From the NCBI GenBank assembly GCA_021805775.1, contig JAJZED010000005.1:112205-176204 (forward strand): a stretch of 64,000 nucleotides of DNA, given 5' to 3'. The notes below the pieces were generated by a model. That model ran no database searches, was not told the DNA's origin, and was given only the letters and a program-made list of their open reading frames with translations. The translations under genes and the position numbers were made by a program. The stretch comes from a bacterium. Its GTDB lineage: Bacteria; Vulcanimicrobiota; Vulcanimicrobiia; Vulcanimicrobiales; Vulcanimicrobiaceae. Numbering within the stretch: position 1 is the stretch's first letter; every line of letters starts with the position of its first letter. This document shows positions 18,060 to 28,300 of the stretch, piece by piece.

Positions 18060-19343
18060 GTGCTCGTACGAGGTGGCCGTATCGTCGATCCGCGGCATCG
18101 CGTCGATGCATTGCGCGATATTCGCTTGCAGGGAGATCGGATCGTGGAGATCGGCGAACACCTGCGTTTGCATCCCGGCGAGGAGATCGTCGAGGCCGCC
18201 GGATGGATCGTCGCACCGGGTTTTATCGACGCGCACGTGCACTTACGGGAACCGGGATTCGAAGCGAAGGAGACGCTCGTCACGGGAAGCGCCGCTGCCG
18301 TACGCGGCGGATTCACCGCCCTCTGTGCGATGCCGAATACCGAGCCCGCGCTCGACACCGCCGAGGTTCTAGCGCGCGTCTCGTTTCCGCAAGCGAGTCC
18401 CGAGCGCGGAATTCACGCCCGCATCTTTCCGATCGCCGCGATGACGCGCGCGCGTGCAGGGCACGAGTTGCTCGATTACGCATCGCTCCTCGCAGCCGGG
18501 GCGGTGGCATTCTCCGATGACGGCAGTACTGTCGCCGACGCACGAATAATGCGCGAGGCGCTCCGCGCGCTCGCCGCGCTCGATCGCGTTGCCATCGCGC
18601 ACGCCGAGGATGCGGCGATAAAGGCCGACGGCGTCATGAACGACGGCATCGTTTCGCGCCGACTTGGGCTACCCGGGAGCCCGGCATCGGCCGAAGAGAG
18701 TATCGTAGCGCGCGATATCGTGCTCGCGCTTGAGACGCATGCTCGTCTCCACGTCGCGCACGTTTCGACCGCGCGCAGTTTGGAGCTCGTTGCATGGGCG
18801 CGCGAACGCGGCGGCCGCGTCACCTGCGAGGTGACTCCGCACCACCTTTTGCTCACCGACGAAGCGGTCGAGGAGTTGGGAGCGGGAGCGAAGGTGAATC
18901 CACCGCTGCGGACCGCCGCCGATACGCGCACCTTGCGCGATGCAGTGCGTCGCGGTGCGGTAGATTTTTTCGCCAGCGATCATGCGCCGCACACCGATGA
19001 CGAGAAGAGCGGTGATATCGCGCGAGCCGCCGTCGGTTTTAGCGGACTGGAGGTTGCAGTCGGTGCGTACGCGCGCGCGTTACCGGATCTTCCGGCGATC
19101 GATTTCGTCGCGCTCTGCAGCACGCGGCCGGTCGAGATCCTCGGGCTTCCCGGAGGGACGCTCGACGTTGGGTCGCCTGCGGATCTCACGATGTATTCCG
19201 AGCGTCCGTGGCGCGTCGAGAGCGCGCGTTTTGCATCGAAGGGACACGCGACGCCCTTCGAGGGTTGGGAATTGCCGCGACGGATCGAAGCGACCGTGGT
19301 CGCCGGCCGGCTCGCCTATATGGCCACGCCGACACGCTCCTAG
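18060..19343 (+). CDS. pyrC: Dihydroorotase
   Basis: Class I dihydroorotase of the amidohydrolase superfamily, 427 aa. Zn ligands H59 and H61 lie in DAHVHLREPG. Further ligands are the His in VAHVSTARSLE and the catalytic Asp in FASDHAPHTDDEK near 306. It catalyses the reversible cyclisation of carbamoyl-aspartate. GTG start 3 bp after pyrB. Its TAG overlaps the stop of the convergent marC in the palindrome CTAG. Confidence 0.97.
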   Translation: MLVRGGRIVDPRHRVDALRDIRLQGDRIVEIGEHLRLHPGEEIVEAAGWIVAPGFIDAHVHLREPGFEAKETLVTGSAAAVRGGFTALCAMPNTEPALDTAEVLARVSFPQASPERGIHARIFPIAAMTRARAGHELLDYASLLAAGAVAFSDDGSTVADARIMREALRALAALDRVAIAHAEDAAIKADGVMNDGIVSRRLGLPGSPASAEESIVARDIVLALETHARLHVAHVSTARSLELVAWARERGGRVTCEVTPHHLLLTDEAVEELGAGAKVNPPLRTAADTRTLRDAVRRGAVDFFASDHAPHTDDEKSGDIARAAVGFSGLEVAVGAYARALPDLPAIDFVALCSTRPVEILGLPGGTLDVGSPADLTMYSERPWRVESARFASKGHATPFEGWELPRRIEATVVAGRLAYMATPTRS

Positions 19344-19999
19344 TGGTGGAAGAGCGGAGTCTGTAAGAGTCCGTTAATAACGAATTGGACGGCGAGCGCG
19401 GCGAGAACGATGCCCAGAACGCGCGATACGACGTGAATTCCGGTCGTTCCGATGCGGTGGAGGAAGCGAGCTGCCCCGCGCATGCAGAGCCACGTAACCG
19501 CGAGCGCCGCTGCATAGGCGACGATCGTCGCGAAAATGCGTCCCGGCGATCCCGCGGCGAGGCTAACGAGAAGAAGGACGGTTGCCAGCGTTCCGGGGCC
19601 GGCGATCATCGGAATCGCCAAGGGGAAGACCGCCGGATTCTCGGCGGCGCTCGCCTCACGCTCCTCATCCTCGGTTCGGCGCGTGCCGGGCGGGCGTGCG
19701 AAAAGCATATCGATCGCGATAAGAAAGAGCAGCATGCCGCCGGCGATCGTGAAGGCGGGAAGCGTGATGCCGAGGTAGGCGAGCACCGTCGGGCCGACGA
19801 GCCCCATCGCCGCCATGACGACCGCAGCGACGAGCACCGCCTGGTCGACGATGCGCCCCCGCCGATCTTGCGGCAGATGAGCGGTCGTCGCCATGGTAAA
19901 CGGAATCATCCCCAGCGGGTCGACGATGGTGAAAGCGGTGGCGAACGCCGTTGCGGTAAAATGCCAATCCATTACTGCCGAGGGATCGAGCTTCGACAT
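19340..19999 (-). CDS. MarC family integral membrane protein
   Basis: 219-aa protein with six predicted transmembrane segments. Family motifs are FTIVDPLGMIPFTMA near residue 20 and the AIPMIAGPGTLATVLL repeat near 120, followed by the conserved end VQFVINGLL. The transport role of MarC/UPF0056 proteins is unproven. The ATG at 19999 is chosen because longer frames would overlap carA on the other strand. Divergent from carA with 18 bp between start codons; convergent with pyrC. Confidence 0.92.
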   Translation of the reverse strand: MSKLDPSAVMDWHFTATAFATAFTIVDPLGMIPFTMATTAHLPQDRRGRIVDQAVLVAAVVMAAMGLVGPTVLAYLGITLPAFTIAGGMLLFLIAIDMLFARPPGTRRTEDEEREASAAENPAVFPLAIPMIAGPGTLATVLLLVSLAAGSPGRIFATIVAYAAALAVTWLCMRGAARFLHRIGTTGIHVVSRVLGIVLAALAVQFVINGLLQTPLFHH

Positions 20000-20017
20000 G
20001 CCAAACCCTCTGCGGCG

Positions 20018-21103
20018 ATGCCTCATCCCGCCGCTCTCTTTCTCGCCGACGGTTCGCGCTTCGAGGGCCTTGGGCTCGCAGTTACCGGAATCGCCCTCGG
20101 CGAGGCAGTCTTTTACACCGGAATGACCGGCTACGAGGAGGCACTCACCGACCCATCCTATGCCGGCCAGCTCCTGACATTCACCTATCCGATGATCGGG
20201 AACTACGGCATCAGTGGCAGCGCCGCTCAGTACGGACGCGCCTGCGTGGCCGGAGCGATCGTCAAGCGCATCTCCTACCATCCATCGCATTATCTTTCGA
20301 AGGAGACGCTCCCGGCCTGGCTCGATCGGCAACGGGTTCCGACGATGGTCGATGCCGATACCCGGGCGATTACGATCGCCCTGCGCGAACACGGCACGAT
20401 CTGGGCGGCGCTCGCGGTTGGATCCGAAGCGATCGCCGATGCCGAACGACGCCTCGCCGAATTCGTGCGCACGGCGACGACGAAGGAGTTGGTTCCCGGC
20501 GTCGCCGCGCGTAGCGCGCACGTCGAGGGCCTGCGCGGCGGCACGCGCGTGACGCTCGTTGACTGCGGTGTGAAGCGCGCCATTTTGCACGATCTCGCTG
20601 CGTTAGGGGCCGAAGTGACCGTCGTTCCCTTCGACGCATCCGCCGAACAAATTCTTGCCAACGATCCGGCGATGGTCTTGGTTTCGCCGGGGCCGGGCGA
20701 CCCCACCGATCTCGCAGCGACGATCGAAACGTTGCGGAGTTTACTGGGTCGCGTTCCCCTCTATGGGATCTGTCTCGGCCATCAGTTGCTCGCACTGGCG
20801 TACGGTGCGCGCACCTATAAATTGCCCTACGGGCATCGCGGCGGCAACCAACCGGTAAAAGATCTGCGACGCGACGAGGTCATCGTCACCGCGCATAACC
20901 ATGGGTATGCAGTCGACGCCGCATCGCTCCCCGACGAACTCGAAGCGACGATGACGAATTTGAACGACGGGACGAACGAAGGATTCGCGCATCGGCATTT
21001 ACCGATCGAAGCAGTGCAGTTTCATCCCGAGGCATCGCCGGGGCCGAGGGATGCGCGCCGGCTCTTCGCAACATGGCTGGATCGCGCTCGCTCGCTCGCG
21101 TAG
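20018..21103 (+). CDS. carA: Carbamoyl-phosphate synthase small (glutaminase) subunit
   Basis: 361 aa from the ATG at 20018. The N-terminal CPSase small-chain domain contains GEAVFYTGMTGYEE and DPSYAGQLLTFTYP. The C-terminal class I GATase domain carries the nucleophile Cys in GICLGHQLLA (near 250) and the His/Glu pair in VQFHPEASPGP. It supplies ammonia to CarB, which is encoded 4.3 kb downstream after an unrelated cluster. Its 3' end overlaps the next gene by 31 bp. Confidence 0.97.
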   Translation: MPHPAALFLADGSRFEGLGLAVTGIALGEAVFYTGMTGYEEALTDPSYAGQLLTFTYPMIGNYGISGSAAQYGRACVAGAIVKRISYHPSHYLSKETLPAWLDRQRVPTMVDADTRAITIALREHGTIWAALAVGSEAIADAERRLAEFVRTATTKELVPGVAARSAHVEGLRGGTRVTLVDCGVKRAILHDLAALGAEVTVVPFDASAEQILANDPAMVLVSPGPGDPTDLAATIETLRSLLGRVPLYGICLGHQLLALAYGARTYKLPYGHRGGNQPVKDLRRDEVIVTAHNHGYAVDAASLPDELEATMTNLNDGTNEGFAHRHLPIEAVQFHPEASPGPRDARRLFATWLDRARSLA

Positions 21104-21990
21104 CGTTCTCTCCCGTCGTGGCGGCGTTCTGCGCGTTGCTCTCCATGCAGAGCGTGCAAGCGCAAAGTCTTCCACGCTTAAACGTCGAGCGCTTTACGTT
21201 CTCGGCGCAGCCCGCTTCGCCGAGCATCGGCCGCGCCTTTCGCTTGAGGATCGAGCTTGTCGTTCGCGGATACGTGCGCCGTATCGACAACGTTACGCTT
21301 CCCATCCTGTCGCAGCTGGCGTTGCGCGGTGACGAACGGACGATGACCCACCTTCGCGGAGCGACAATCTATCGCGAGACGTTGACGGTGCGAGCGAATC
21401 GCACGGGAAATATCGATCTCGCACCGGCGACGCTCGATGCCGTCGATGCGCGAACGGGGCAGGCGGAACAATATTCGAGCAATCCGCTACGCATCGTCGT
21501 ACGCGGAGGGAGGCTGCAACCTTTTGCAACCGCCGAGAGCGCGGTGGGAAGGCTCGCCCCTATATTCGCGCGGATCGCCTTCATCGCGGTCGGCGCGCTG
21601 ACGATCTTGTTCGCGCTCGCGCTGCTGGCGGCGTTCTTGCTGCTTCGTCGACGTCGCCCGCAAGAGAACGCACCGATCCCCGGACCGATCCCGATCGAGC
21701 TCGAACCGATCCAAGAAAGGACGCGCACCGAGCGCTTGCGCGATGCGGCGATCGTGCTGCGAGCCGAGCCGACGCGTCATGTCGTTCGTTCGGTGCGCGT
21801 GGACGTGCGCTCGCTCGTTGGGGCGTCGGCGCGCGAGACGCTCGCCGACGTCCTCGCTCGTCTATCCGATCTCGACCGCGATCTTGCGCCGCTCTTGCGC
21901 GCGCTCGAACGCGCCGCATTTACATCCGATGAGGATCTACCAAGCGCCATTCAAACGTGCATTCGTGCGTTTGCGGAGGTAACGAGATGA
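21073..21990 (+). CDS. BatD-like secreted/membrane protein of a MoxR-DUF58-VWA cluster
   Basis: 305 aa. Signal peptide (about 1-30, ending VQAQS), then a beta-rich extracytoplasmic region (about 32-155), a transmembrane helix at about 171-196 (followed by RRRR) and a cytoplasmic tail. The layout and position directly before moxR resemble BatD/oxygen-tolerance proteins, though the protein is shorter than typical BatD. Sequence recognition is weak, so the name rests partly on context. It overlaps carA by 31 bp and moxR by 4 bp. Confidence 0.65.
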   Translation: MAGSRSLARVAFSPVVAAFCALLSMQSVQAQSLPRLNVERFTFSAQPASPSIGRAFRLRIELVVRGYVRRIDNVTLPILSQLALRGDERTMTHLRGATIYRETLTVRANRTGNIDLAPATLDAVDARTGQAEQYSSNPLRIVVRGGRLQPFATAESAVGRLAPIFARIAFIAVGALTILFALALLAAFLLLRRRRPQENAPIPGPIPIELEPIQERTRTERLRDAAIVLRAEPTRHVVRSVRVDVRSLVGASARETLADVLARLSDLDRDLAPLLRALERAAFTSDEDLPSAIQTCIRAFAEVTR

Positions 21991-22910
21991 CTGCTGGCCC
22001 ACACGATGTCGAACGCGCTCTGAAGGCAAGTATCGTCGGGCAGGATGCTGCAGTCGAGGGGCTATTGATGGCGGCGATCGCCGACGGGCATGCGCTCTTA
22101 GAGGGGCCGCCGGGCATCGCGAAAACGTTAGCGTGCAGAGCTCTTGCAGCGTCGTTAGATGCGACATTTAAGCGCATACAGTTCACTCCCGATCTTCTGC
22201 CGGCCGATATCGTCGGCACGCGGATCTTCGATCAACAGAGCGCCCGCTTCGACACCGTGCTCGGGCCGATCGTGGCCAACATCGTCCTCGCCGACGAGAT
22301 CAATCGTGCTCCCGCAAAGGTGCAGAGCGCTTTGCTCGAAGCAATGCAAGAGCGACAGGTCACCATCGGGCCGGAGAGCCACGCACTGCCCGATCCATTT
22401 ATCGTCCTTGCGACCATGAATCCGCTCGATAACGACGGAACCTATGCGTTGCCGCTCGCGCAAATGGATCGCTTTCTGTTGAAGATCGATCTCGGGTATC
22501 CGAGCGAAGAAGAAGAGCTCGAGATTCTCGAGCGCTATGCCTTCGCGCAGACGCCGTTACCGCAAAAGGTCGCGACGGTCGACGACGTTCGCGAATGGCG
22601 GGCACGGGCAAGAGCGATTCATTTCGATGGTAAACTGCACCGTTACGTCGTCGACCTCGTTACGGCAACCAGAAAAGAGTCGCCGTACGTCGTCGGCGGT
22701 GCGAGTCCCCGAGCAACGCTCGCATTGGTGAACTGCGCACGCGCGCGCGCGCTGTTGCGCGGACGCGATTACGTCGAGCCCGACGACATTCGCAGCGTCG
22801 CACTTCCGGTGCTGCGCCATCGGATCGCGTTTACCCATCGACTCGTACTCGAATCCCTCTCGCCCGTATCGTGGATCGAGCACACGATCGCCGGCGTACC
22901 GGTGCCGTGA
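21987..22910 (+). CDS. MoxR-family AAA+ ATPase
   Basis: 307 aa. Walker A is the MoxR variant LLEGPPGIAKTLACRA near residue 40, Walker B VLADEINRAP near 105, sensor 1 TMNPLDNDGTYALP, and a lid domain with GASPRATLAL. These ATPases act as chaperones that insert cofactors or mature partners together with VWA proteins. The ATG at 21987 is chosen over the frame start at 21957 because GGAGGT stands 6 bp before it and it overlaps the upstream stop as ATGA. Confidence 0.95.
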   Translation: MTAGPHDVERALKASIVGQDAAVEGLLMAAIADGHALLEGPPGIAKTLACRALAASLDATFKRIQFTPDLLPADIVGTRIFDQQSARFDTVLGPIVANIVLADEINRAPAKVQSALLEAMQERQVTIGPESHALPDPFIVLATMNPLDNDGTYALPLAQMDRFLLKIDLGYPSEEEELEILERYAFAQTPLPQKVATVDDVREWRARARAIHFDGKLHRYVVDLVTATRKESPYVVGGASPRATLALVNCARARALLRGRDYVEPDDIRSVALPVLRHRIAFTHRLVLESLSPVSWIEHTIAGVPVP

Positions 22911-23743
22911 CGCTGCGCGACGCGCTGCTACGCGGTCGCAACCGGCCGCGCGTCTATGGGGAGGGTTCGCCGACGACCCTGCGCGGCGATGGATATGAGT
23001 TCGTGCAGTTGCGTGGGTACGTTGCCGGAGACGATACCCGGCGCATCGACTGGGCGGCAACCGCACGAACCGGCGCGCTCCAAACGCGCGTTATGCTCGA
23101 AGATATCGCTCTCGTATTCGCCGCGATCTGCGACCGTTCGGCCTCGATGGCGCTGGGACGTCGCCGCACGCTCGCCGACGCGGCAGATGATGCCGTCGGC
23201 GCGTGGTTCGGGGCGAGTGCGAGCGAAGATCGTGCAATAGCGATTCTTCGCGAGGGTCCGTTTCCCGGACGCGCGCGGGCGGGGCGCGACGGCGCGAGAC
23301 TGGCGCGGGAAGCGCTTCGTCGGGAAGCGGAGGGTGATTTCGATATTCAAGGGCGACTTGCCATCGCGCGCGCGGTCCTGCCGCGCGGTGCAGCGCTTCT
23401 GCTCGTCACCGACGCATCGGCGGCGGAACGAGGCGACGATGACGCATTTGCCGACGCAGCCCGACATTTTGATGCGACGCTCGCTCTCGCACGCGATCCG
23501 TGGCAGGAAGAACTTCCGCTCGCCGGCTTCAATCGGCTCGTCGATGCCGAGAGCGGTGAGGCGCTGGTGCGCTGGTTCGGCCGACGCGAACGCGATGCGT
23601 ATCGACAGGCGAGCATCGAACGAGAGGAGCGACTGGTGCGACGTTTTCGTCGGCTGGGTTGGCGCACCGGAATCTTGGAAGAGCGCGATGGCGCGATGGC
23701 GCTCGCCGAGGCTTTTGGAATCGCTCGCGGAGCGCTACCGTGA
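22907..23743 (+). CDS. DUF58 domain protein (VWA-like), MoxR partner
   Basis: 278 aa from the GTG at 22907, which overlaps the moxR stop (GTGA). The family signature is present: GDGYEFVQLRGYVAGDDTRRIDWAATART (positions about 28-56). A degenerate VWA fold with DRSASMALG follows. No transmembrane segments are seen. DUF58 proteins nearly always sit beside moxR and a VWA gene, as here. Confidence 0.9.
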   Translation: MTLRDALLRGRNRPRVYGEGSPTTLRGDGYEFVQLRGYVAGDDTRRIDWAATARTGALQTRVMLEDIALVFAAICDRSASMALGRRRTLADAADDAVGAWFGASASEDRAIAILREGPFPGRARAGRDGARLAREALRREAEGDFDIQGRLAIARAVLPRGAALLLVTDASAAERGDDDAFADAARHFDATLALARDPWQEELPLAGFNRLVDAESGEALVRWFGRRERDAYRQASIEREERLVRRFRRLGWRTGILEERDGAMALAEAFGIARGALP

Positions 23744-24660
23744 GCTTCGGCGCACCGGCGTATCTCCTGGTTGCCGCAGCGCTCGTGGCGATCGGGCTCT
23801 GGTCGTTACGACGGGCGCAGCGCATCCGAAACGCGCGCGATCTCGCATACTCCGACGTCGCATTTTTGCGTCGCTCGCTTGGCGACCGCGATGTTGCAAG
23901 CACCCTGCTTCGAGCCGCCTGGATCGCAGGGCTGGCGTTGACGGGGATTGCGCTCGCGCGCCCGCATCTCACGCTGCCGGAGCCGATTCACGACGGCGCG
24001 GTCGTTCTCTGTATCGACACCTCGGGTTCGATGGCCTCGACCGATATCGTTCCGACCCGGGCGCTCGCCGCGCGCGCGTCCGCAAAACGCTTTATTGAAG
24101 AGATGTCCAGCGGCGAGCGCGTTGCGATCGTCGCTTTTTCCGGAGCTGCCTCGCTCGTCCAGCCGTTGACGGCGCAGCACTCGGTTGCGATTGCGGCGCT
24201 CGATACGCTCCCGGCACCAAACGGGCCGACGGCGATCGGCGATGCGCTCGCGCTTGCCGGTAGCCTGCTCGGTGCGCGCGGGCCGCGCACGGTTGTCTTG
24301 GTAACCGACGGCGTTAATAACACCGGGGTCGATCCCTATGCGGCGGCATCCTCGCTCGGCGCACGCGGCATCGTCGTCGATACCGTCGGGATTGGAACGA
24401 ACTCCGGCTCGTTGATACCGGGAACGAGCGAGGCGGCCGGAATCGATACCGGCGCGCTTCGCGCGTACGCCCGCGCGGGCGGGGGGCGATTCGTTCGCGT
24501 CGAGAATGCATCGGCGTTGCGCGGGGCGTTGGGTGCCCTGGGCCGCATCGCTGCATTTCGTCCCAAGAGCGTCGACGTTTCTTTGGGAAGCGCGCTCTTC
24601 GGAGCGTTGCTCGTAGCACTCTCCGCATTCGCTGCCGTAGCATTTGGAAGGATACCGTGA
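23740..24660 (+). CDS. VWA-domain membrane protein, BatA-like
   Basis: 306 aa. Two N-terminal hydrophobic segments (about 6-22 and 52-70), a von Willebrand A domain (about 83-265) with an intact MIDAS motif DTSGSMAS and VLVTDGVNN, and a C-terminal transmembrane helix (about 285-303). This is the BatA layout. GTG start overlaps the DUF58 stop (GTGA) and its stop overlaps pdxH (GTGA). Confidence 0.9.
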   Translation: MSFGAPAYLLVAAALVAIGLWSLRRAQRIRNARDLAYSDVAFLRRSLGDRDVASTLLRAAWIAGLALTGIALARPHLTLPEPIHDGAVVLCIDTSGSMASTDIVPTRALAARASAKRFIEEMSSGERVAIVAFSGAASLVQPLTAQHSVAIAALDTLPAPNGPTAIGDALALAGSLLGARGPRTVVLVTDGVNNTGVDPYAAASSLGARGIVVDTVGIGTNSGSLIPGTSEAAGIDTGALRAYARAGGGRFVRVENASALRGALGALGRIAAFRPKSVDVSLGSALFGALLVALSAFAAVAFGRIP

Positions 24661-25301
24661 AAGAGCTCTCTTCGAGCCGAAAATCATACGAACGGGGCGA
24701 GCTCCATGAGAGCGAACTCGATGCAGATCCGATCGTTGCCTTTACGCGCTGGCTCGACGAAGCATCCGCCGCACCCGAGCATCTCGCCGAACCCAACGCC
24801 ATGGCGCTTGCATCGGTCGCCGCAGATGGTCGCCCGAGCCTGCGCGTGGTGCTCCTGCGTGGGCTCGACCAGCGTGGGCTCCGCTTTTTTACTTCGTACG
24901 ATAGTCGAAAGGGGCGAGAGTTGATCGCCCGACCTTTCGCAGCGGCAACATTTTGGTGGCCCGCACTGGAACGGCAGGTGCGGGTCGAGGGGGACGTACG
25001 TCGCATCGACGATGATGAGTCCGACCTCTACTTTGCCTCGCGGCCGCGCGGCCATCGTCTCGCGGCTTGGGCCTCCGAGCAGAGCGAGCCCGTGGAATCG
25101 CGTGCCGTGCTCGACGAGCGCATGGCGCATTTCGAGGAACGCTTTGCGGGTGAAGAGATCGAACGGCCGCACTCCTGGGGAGGTTTTCTGCTGGTTCCTC
25201 GCTCCATCGAATTCTGGCAGGGGCGCGAAAATCGCATGCACGATCGCCTCCTCTACCGACGCGAGCGCGAGGGCTGGGTGCGCGTGCGCCTTCAGCCGTA
25301 G
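24657..25301 (+). CDS. pdxH: Pyridoxamine/pyridoxine 5'-phosphate oxidase
   Basis: FMN-dependent last step of PLP synthesis and salvage, 214 aa. Signatures are NAMALASVAADGRPSLRVVLLRG (near 46-68), FFTSYDSRKGRE, the substrate-binding RPRGHRLAAWAS and the C-terminal IEFWQGRENRMHDRL...VRLQP. GTG start, coupled to the upstream VWA gene. 59 bp separates it from carB. Confidence 0.97.
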   Translation: MKELSSSRKSYERGELHESELDADPIVAFTRWLDEASAAPEHLAEPNAMALASVAADGRPSLRVVLLRGLDQRGLRFFTSYDSRKGRELIARPFAAATFWWPALERQVRVEGDVRRIDDDESDLYFASRPRGHRLAAWASEQSEPVESRAVLDERMAHFEERFAGEEIERPHSWGGFLLVPRSIEFWQGRENRMHDRLLYRREREGWVRVRLQP

Positions 25302-25360
25302 GTTCTTTCGGAACATCTCCAGGACTCTCAGCACTCCGAAGCCAATCGGCTGACCCTAGC

Positions 25361-28300
25361 ATGCGCCGGAATATTCTTGTCATCGGCTCCGGACCGATCG
25401 TCATCGGTCAGGCCGCGGAGTTCGATTACGCAGGGGTTCAGGCGTGTCGCGCACTCCGCGAGGAAGGCCATCGCGTCGTCCTCGTCAATTCGAATCCGGC
25501 GACGATTATGACCGACCCGGAGATCGCCGACGCGGTCTATCTCGAACCGTTGACGATTGAATCCGTGAGCGCGGTGATCGAACTCGAGCGCCCCGATGCG
25601 CTCTTGCCGACGCTCGGCGGACAGACGGGGCTGAACCTAGCCGTCGCACTTGACGATGCCGGCGTGTTGAAAAAATTCGGGGTACAGTTGCTCGGTACGC
25701 CGATTGCGACGATCAAACTCGCAGAAGATCGCGAACTCTTCAAAGAAAAAATGATCGAGATCGGCGAACCCGTCGCGCGCAGCGTCGTGGTTACCGAGAT
25801 AGAGCAAGGCATTGTTTTTGCTGCAGAGGCGGGATACCCGCTCGTCGTGCGCCCCGCTTATACGCTCGGCGGGACCGGCGGCGGCATCGTTCGCAACGAG
25901 CGCGAGTTACGCGAGACGCTCGCCTCGGGACTCGCGGCGAGCATGATCCATCAGGCGTTGCTCGAGGTATCGCTGCTCGGTTGGAAAGAGATCGAGTACG
26001 AGGTGCTGCGCGATTCGGCCGACGATTGCATCATCGTCTGCAACATGGAAAACTTCGACCCGGTCGGAGTTCACACCGGAGATTCGATCGTCATCGCTCC
26101 GTCGCAGACGCTCTCCGACGTCGAATACCAGATGCTGCGCACGTCGAGCCTCAACGTCATTCGTGCCCTCGACGTACAGGGTGGCTGTAACATTCAGTTC
26201 GCGCTTCACCCGACAAGCAACGAATATGCAATTATCGAAGTAAACCCGCGCGTCTCGCGCTCGTCGGCATTAGCGAGCAAGGCCACCGGCTACCCGATTG
26301 CGAAAATTTCAACGCGAATAGCGTTGGGACAACGGCTCGAAGAGATTCCCAATCCGGTGACCGGGATCACGAAAGCGGCATACGAGCCGACGCTCGATTA
26401 CGTCGTCGTGAAGTTCCCGCGTTGGCCGTTCGATAAATTCCCGCTCGCCGACACTTCCTTGGGCACGCAGATGAAATCGACGGGCGAAGCGATGGGAATC
26501 GGCCGCACCTTTGCCGCCGGGTTATTAAAAGCCGTTCGCGGGCTCGATATCGGCCGCGAGAGCCTTACCGGCGGTGCGATGCGGGAATGGAGCGACGACC
26601 AATTGATGGCCGTGGTCGCCAATCCAACGCACGAGCGCCTTTTTGCCGTCGCCGAGTTGCTCCGGCGTAGCACCGACCGAAGCGCCTGCGTCGAACGACT
26701 GCATGCGGCGAGCGGCATCGATCGCTTCTGGCTCGATGAGCTTGGAGATCTCGTCGCGCTCGAACGCCGGCTCCACGAACGCGGCGACCGTGAGGATATC
26801 GAGCGCGCATTTATGAATGGTTACTCGTCGCAGGGTATTCGCACGCTTACCGGAAGCGCCGAGCGCCCCAGCGCTCCGAGTGCTTCGTTCCGCATGGTCG
26901 ATACTGCGGCGGCGGAATTTCCGGCACGCTCGCCTTACTATTACCTTTCGCGTGGCGAGAGCGACGAGATGCGGACGCCGCCTCGCGAGGCGGTCGTGGT
27001 CGTCGGGAGCGGACCGATTCGTATCGGCCAGGGTATCGAATTCGATTACAGCTGCGTGCATGCTGCGTGGGCGCTTCGCGAGGCCGGGCTCGCACCGGTC
27101 GTCGTCAACAATAATCCCGAAACCGTCTCGACCGATTTTGATATCTCCGATGCGTTGATCTTCGAACCACCGGGAGCCGACGAAGTGGAGGCGGCATATC
27201 GCTCGACCGGCGCGCGCGGAGTCATGCTGGCATTCGGCGGACAGACGGCGATCGCGCTTGCGGCGGAGCTCACCGAGCGCGGCGTTCCCATTGTCGGCAG
27301 CAATCGCGCGACGTTGGACATGGCCGAAGATCGCGAACAATTCGATGCCGCACTCGCACGTTTAGGCGTCGCTCGCCCCGAGGGGCGTGCGGCGCGGAGT
27401 TTCCGACAGGCCCGCGCGATCGCACGCGAACTCGGCTTTCCGGTTCTGGTGCGCCCGTCGTTCGTTCTCGGCGGCCGCGCGATGGAGATCGTCTACAACG
27501 AAGGGCAACTCGCTTCGTACGTTGAGTCGGCGCCACCGATCGCCGCCGACGCTCCGTTACTCGTCGATCGATATCTCGAGGGGCTCGAGGTAGAGCTCGA
27601 TGCGGTCTTCGACGGCGAGGATATTCTCATTCCCGGTATTTTCGAGCACATCGAACGTGCGGGAATTCATTCCGGCGATTCCATCTCGGTCTACCCGGCC
27701 CCGTCGCTCGACGAAACGATGGAAAGGCACATTACCGATGTGACGCTTGCAATCGCGCGCGAATTGGGCGTTCGCGGTTCGATCAATATTCAATTCGTGA
27801 TCCATCGCGGGAAACTGTATATTATCGAAGCGAACCCGCGCGCATCGCGGACGGTGCCGATCATTCAGAAGGCGACCGGAATCAACTTGACCGCTGCCGC
27901 GACGCGGATCGCCCTGGGGGCTCGGCTCGCCGATCTCCCGTATGGAACCGGGCTGCGGCCGCGCTCGCCTTTTACCGTCGTAAAAGTCCCCGTCTTCTCG
28001 TTTGCGAAAATGCGCGGGGTCGAAACGATTCTCGGGCCGGAGATGAAATCGACCGGCGAAGTGCTCGGCATCGACGCAACCTTTGCCGGGGCATTGCGCA
28101 AGGGTTTTCTCGGCGCCGGAATCGCGCTGCCCGAGCGCGGCGGTCGCATTCTCGTCTCGATTGCGGACGAAGAGAAAGAACGCGCGGTCCCGATCATGCG
28201 CCGCTATGCCGAACTCGGGCATCGCCTGATCGCCACCGATGGGACCCAGCGCGTGCTTGCAGCGGCAAATGTCGCATGCGAACGGATAGGAAAGATCGCC

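Noticed and set aside
19385..20017. N-terminal extension of carA
   Set aside because: Lies antisense to marC and has charged low-complexity sequence; ATG 20018 begins the family's normal N-terminus.
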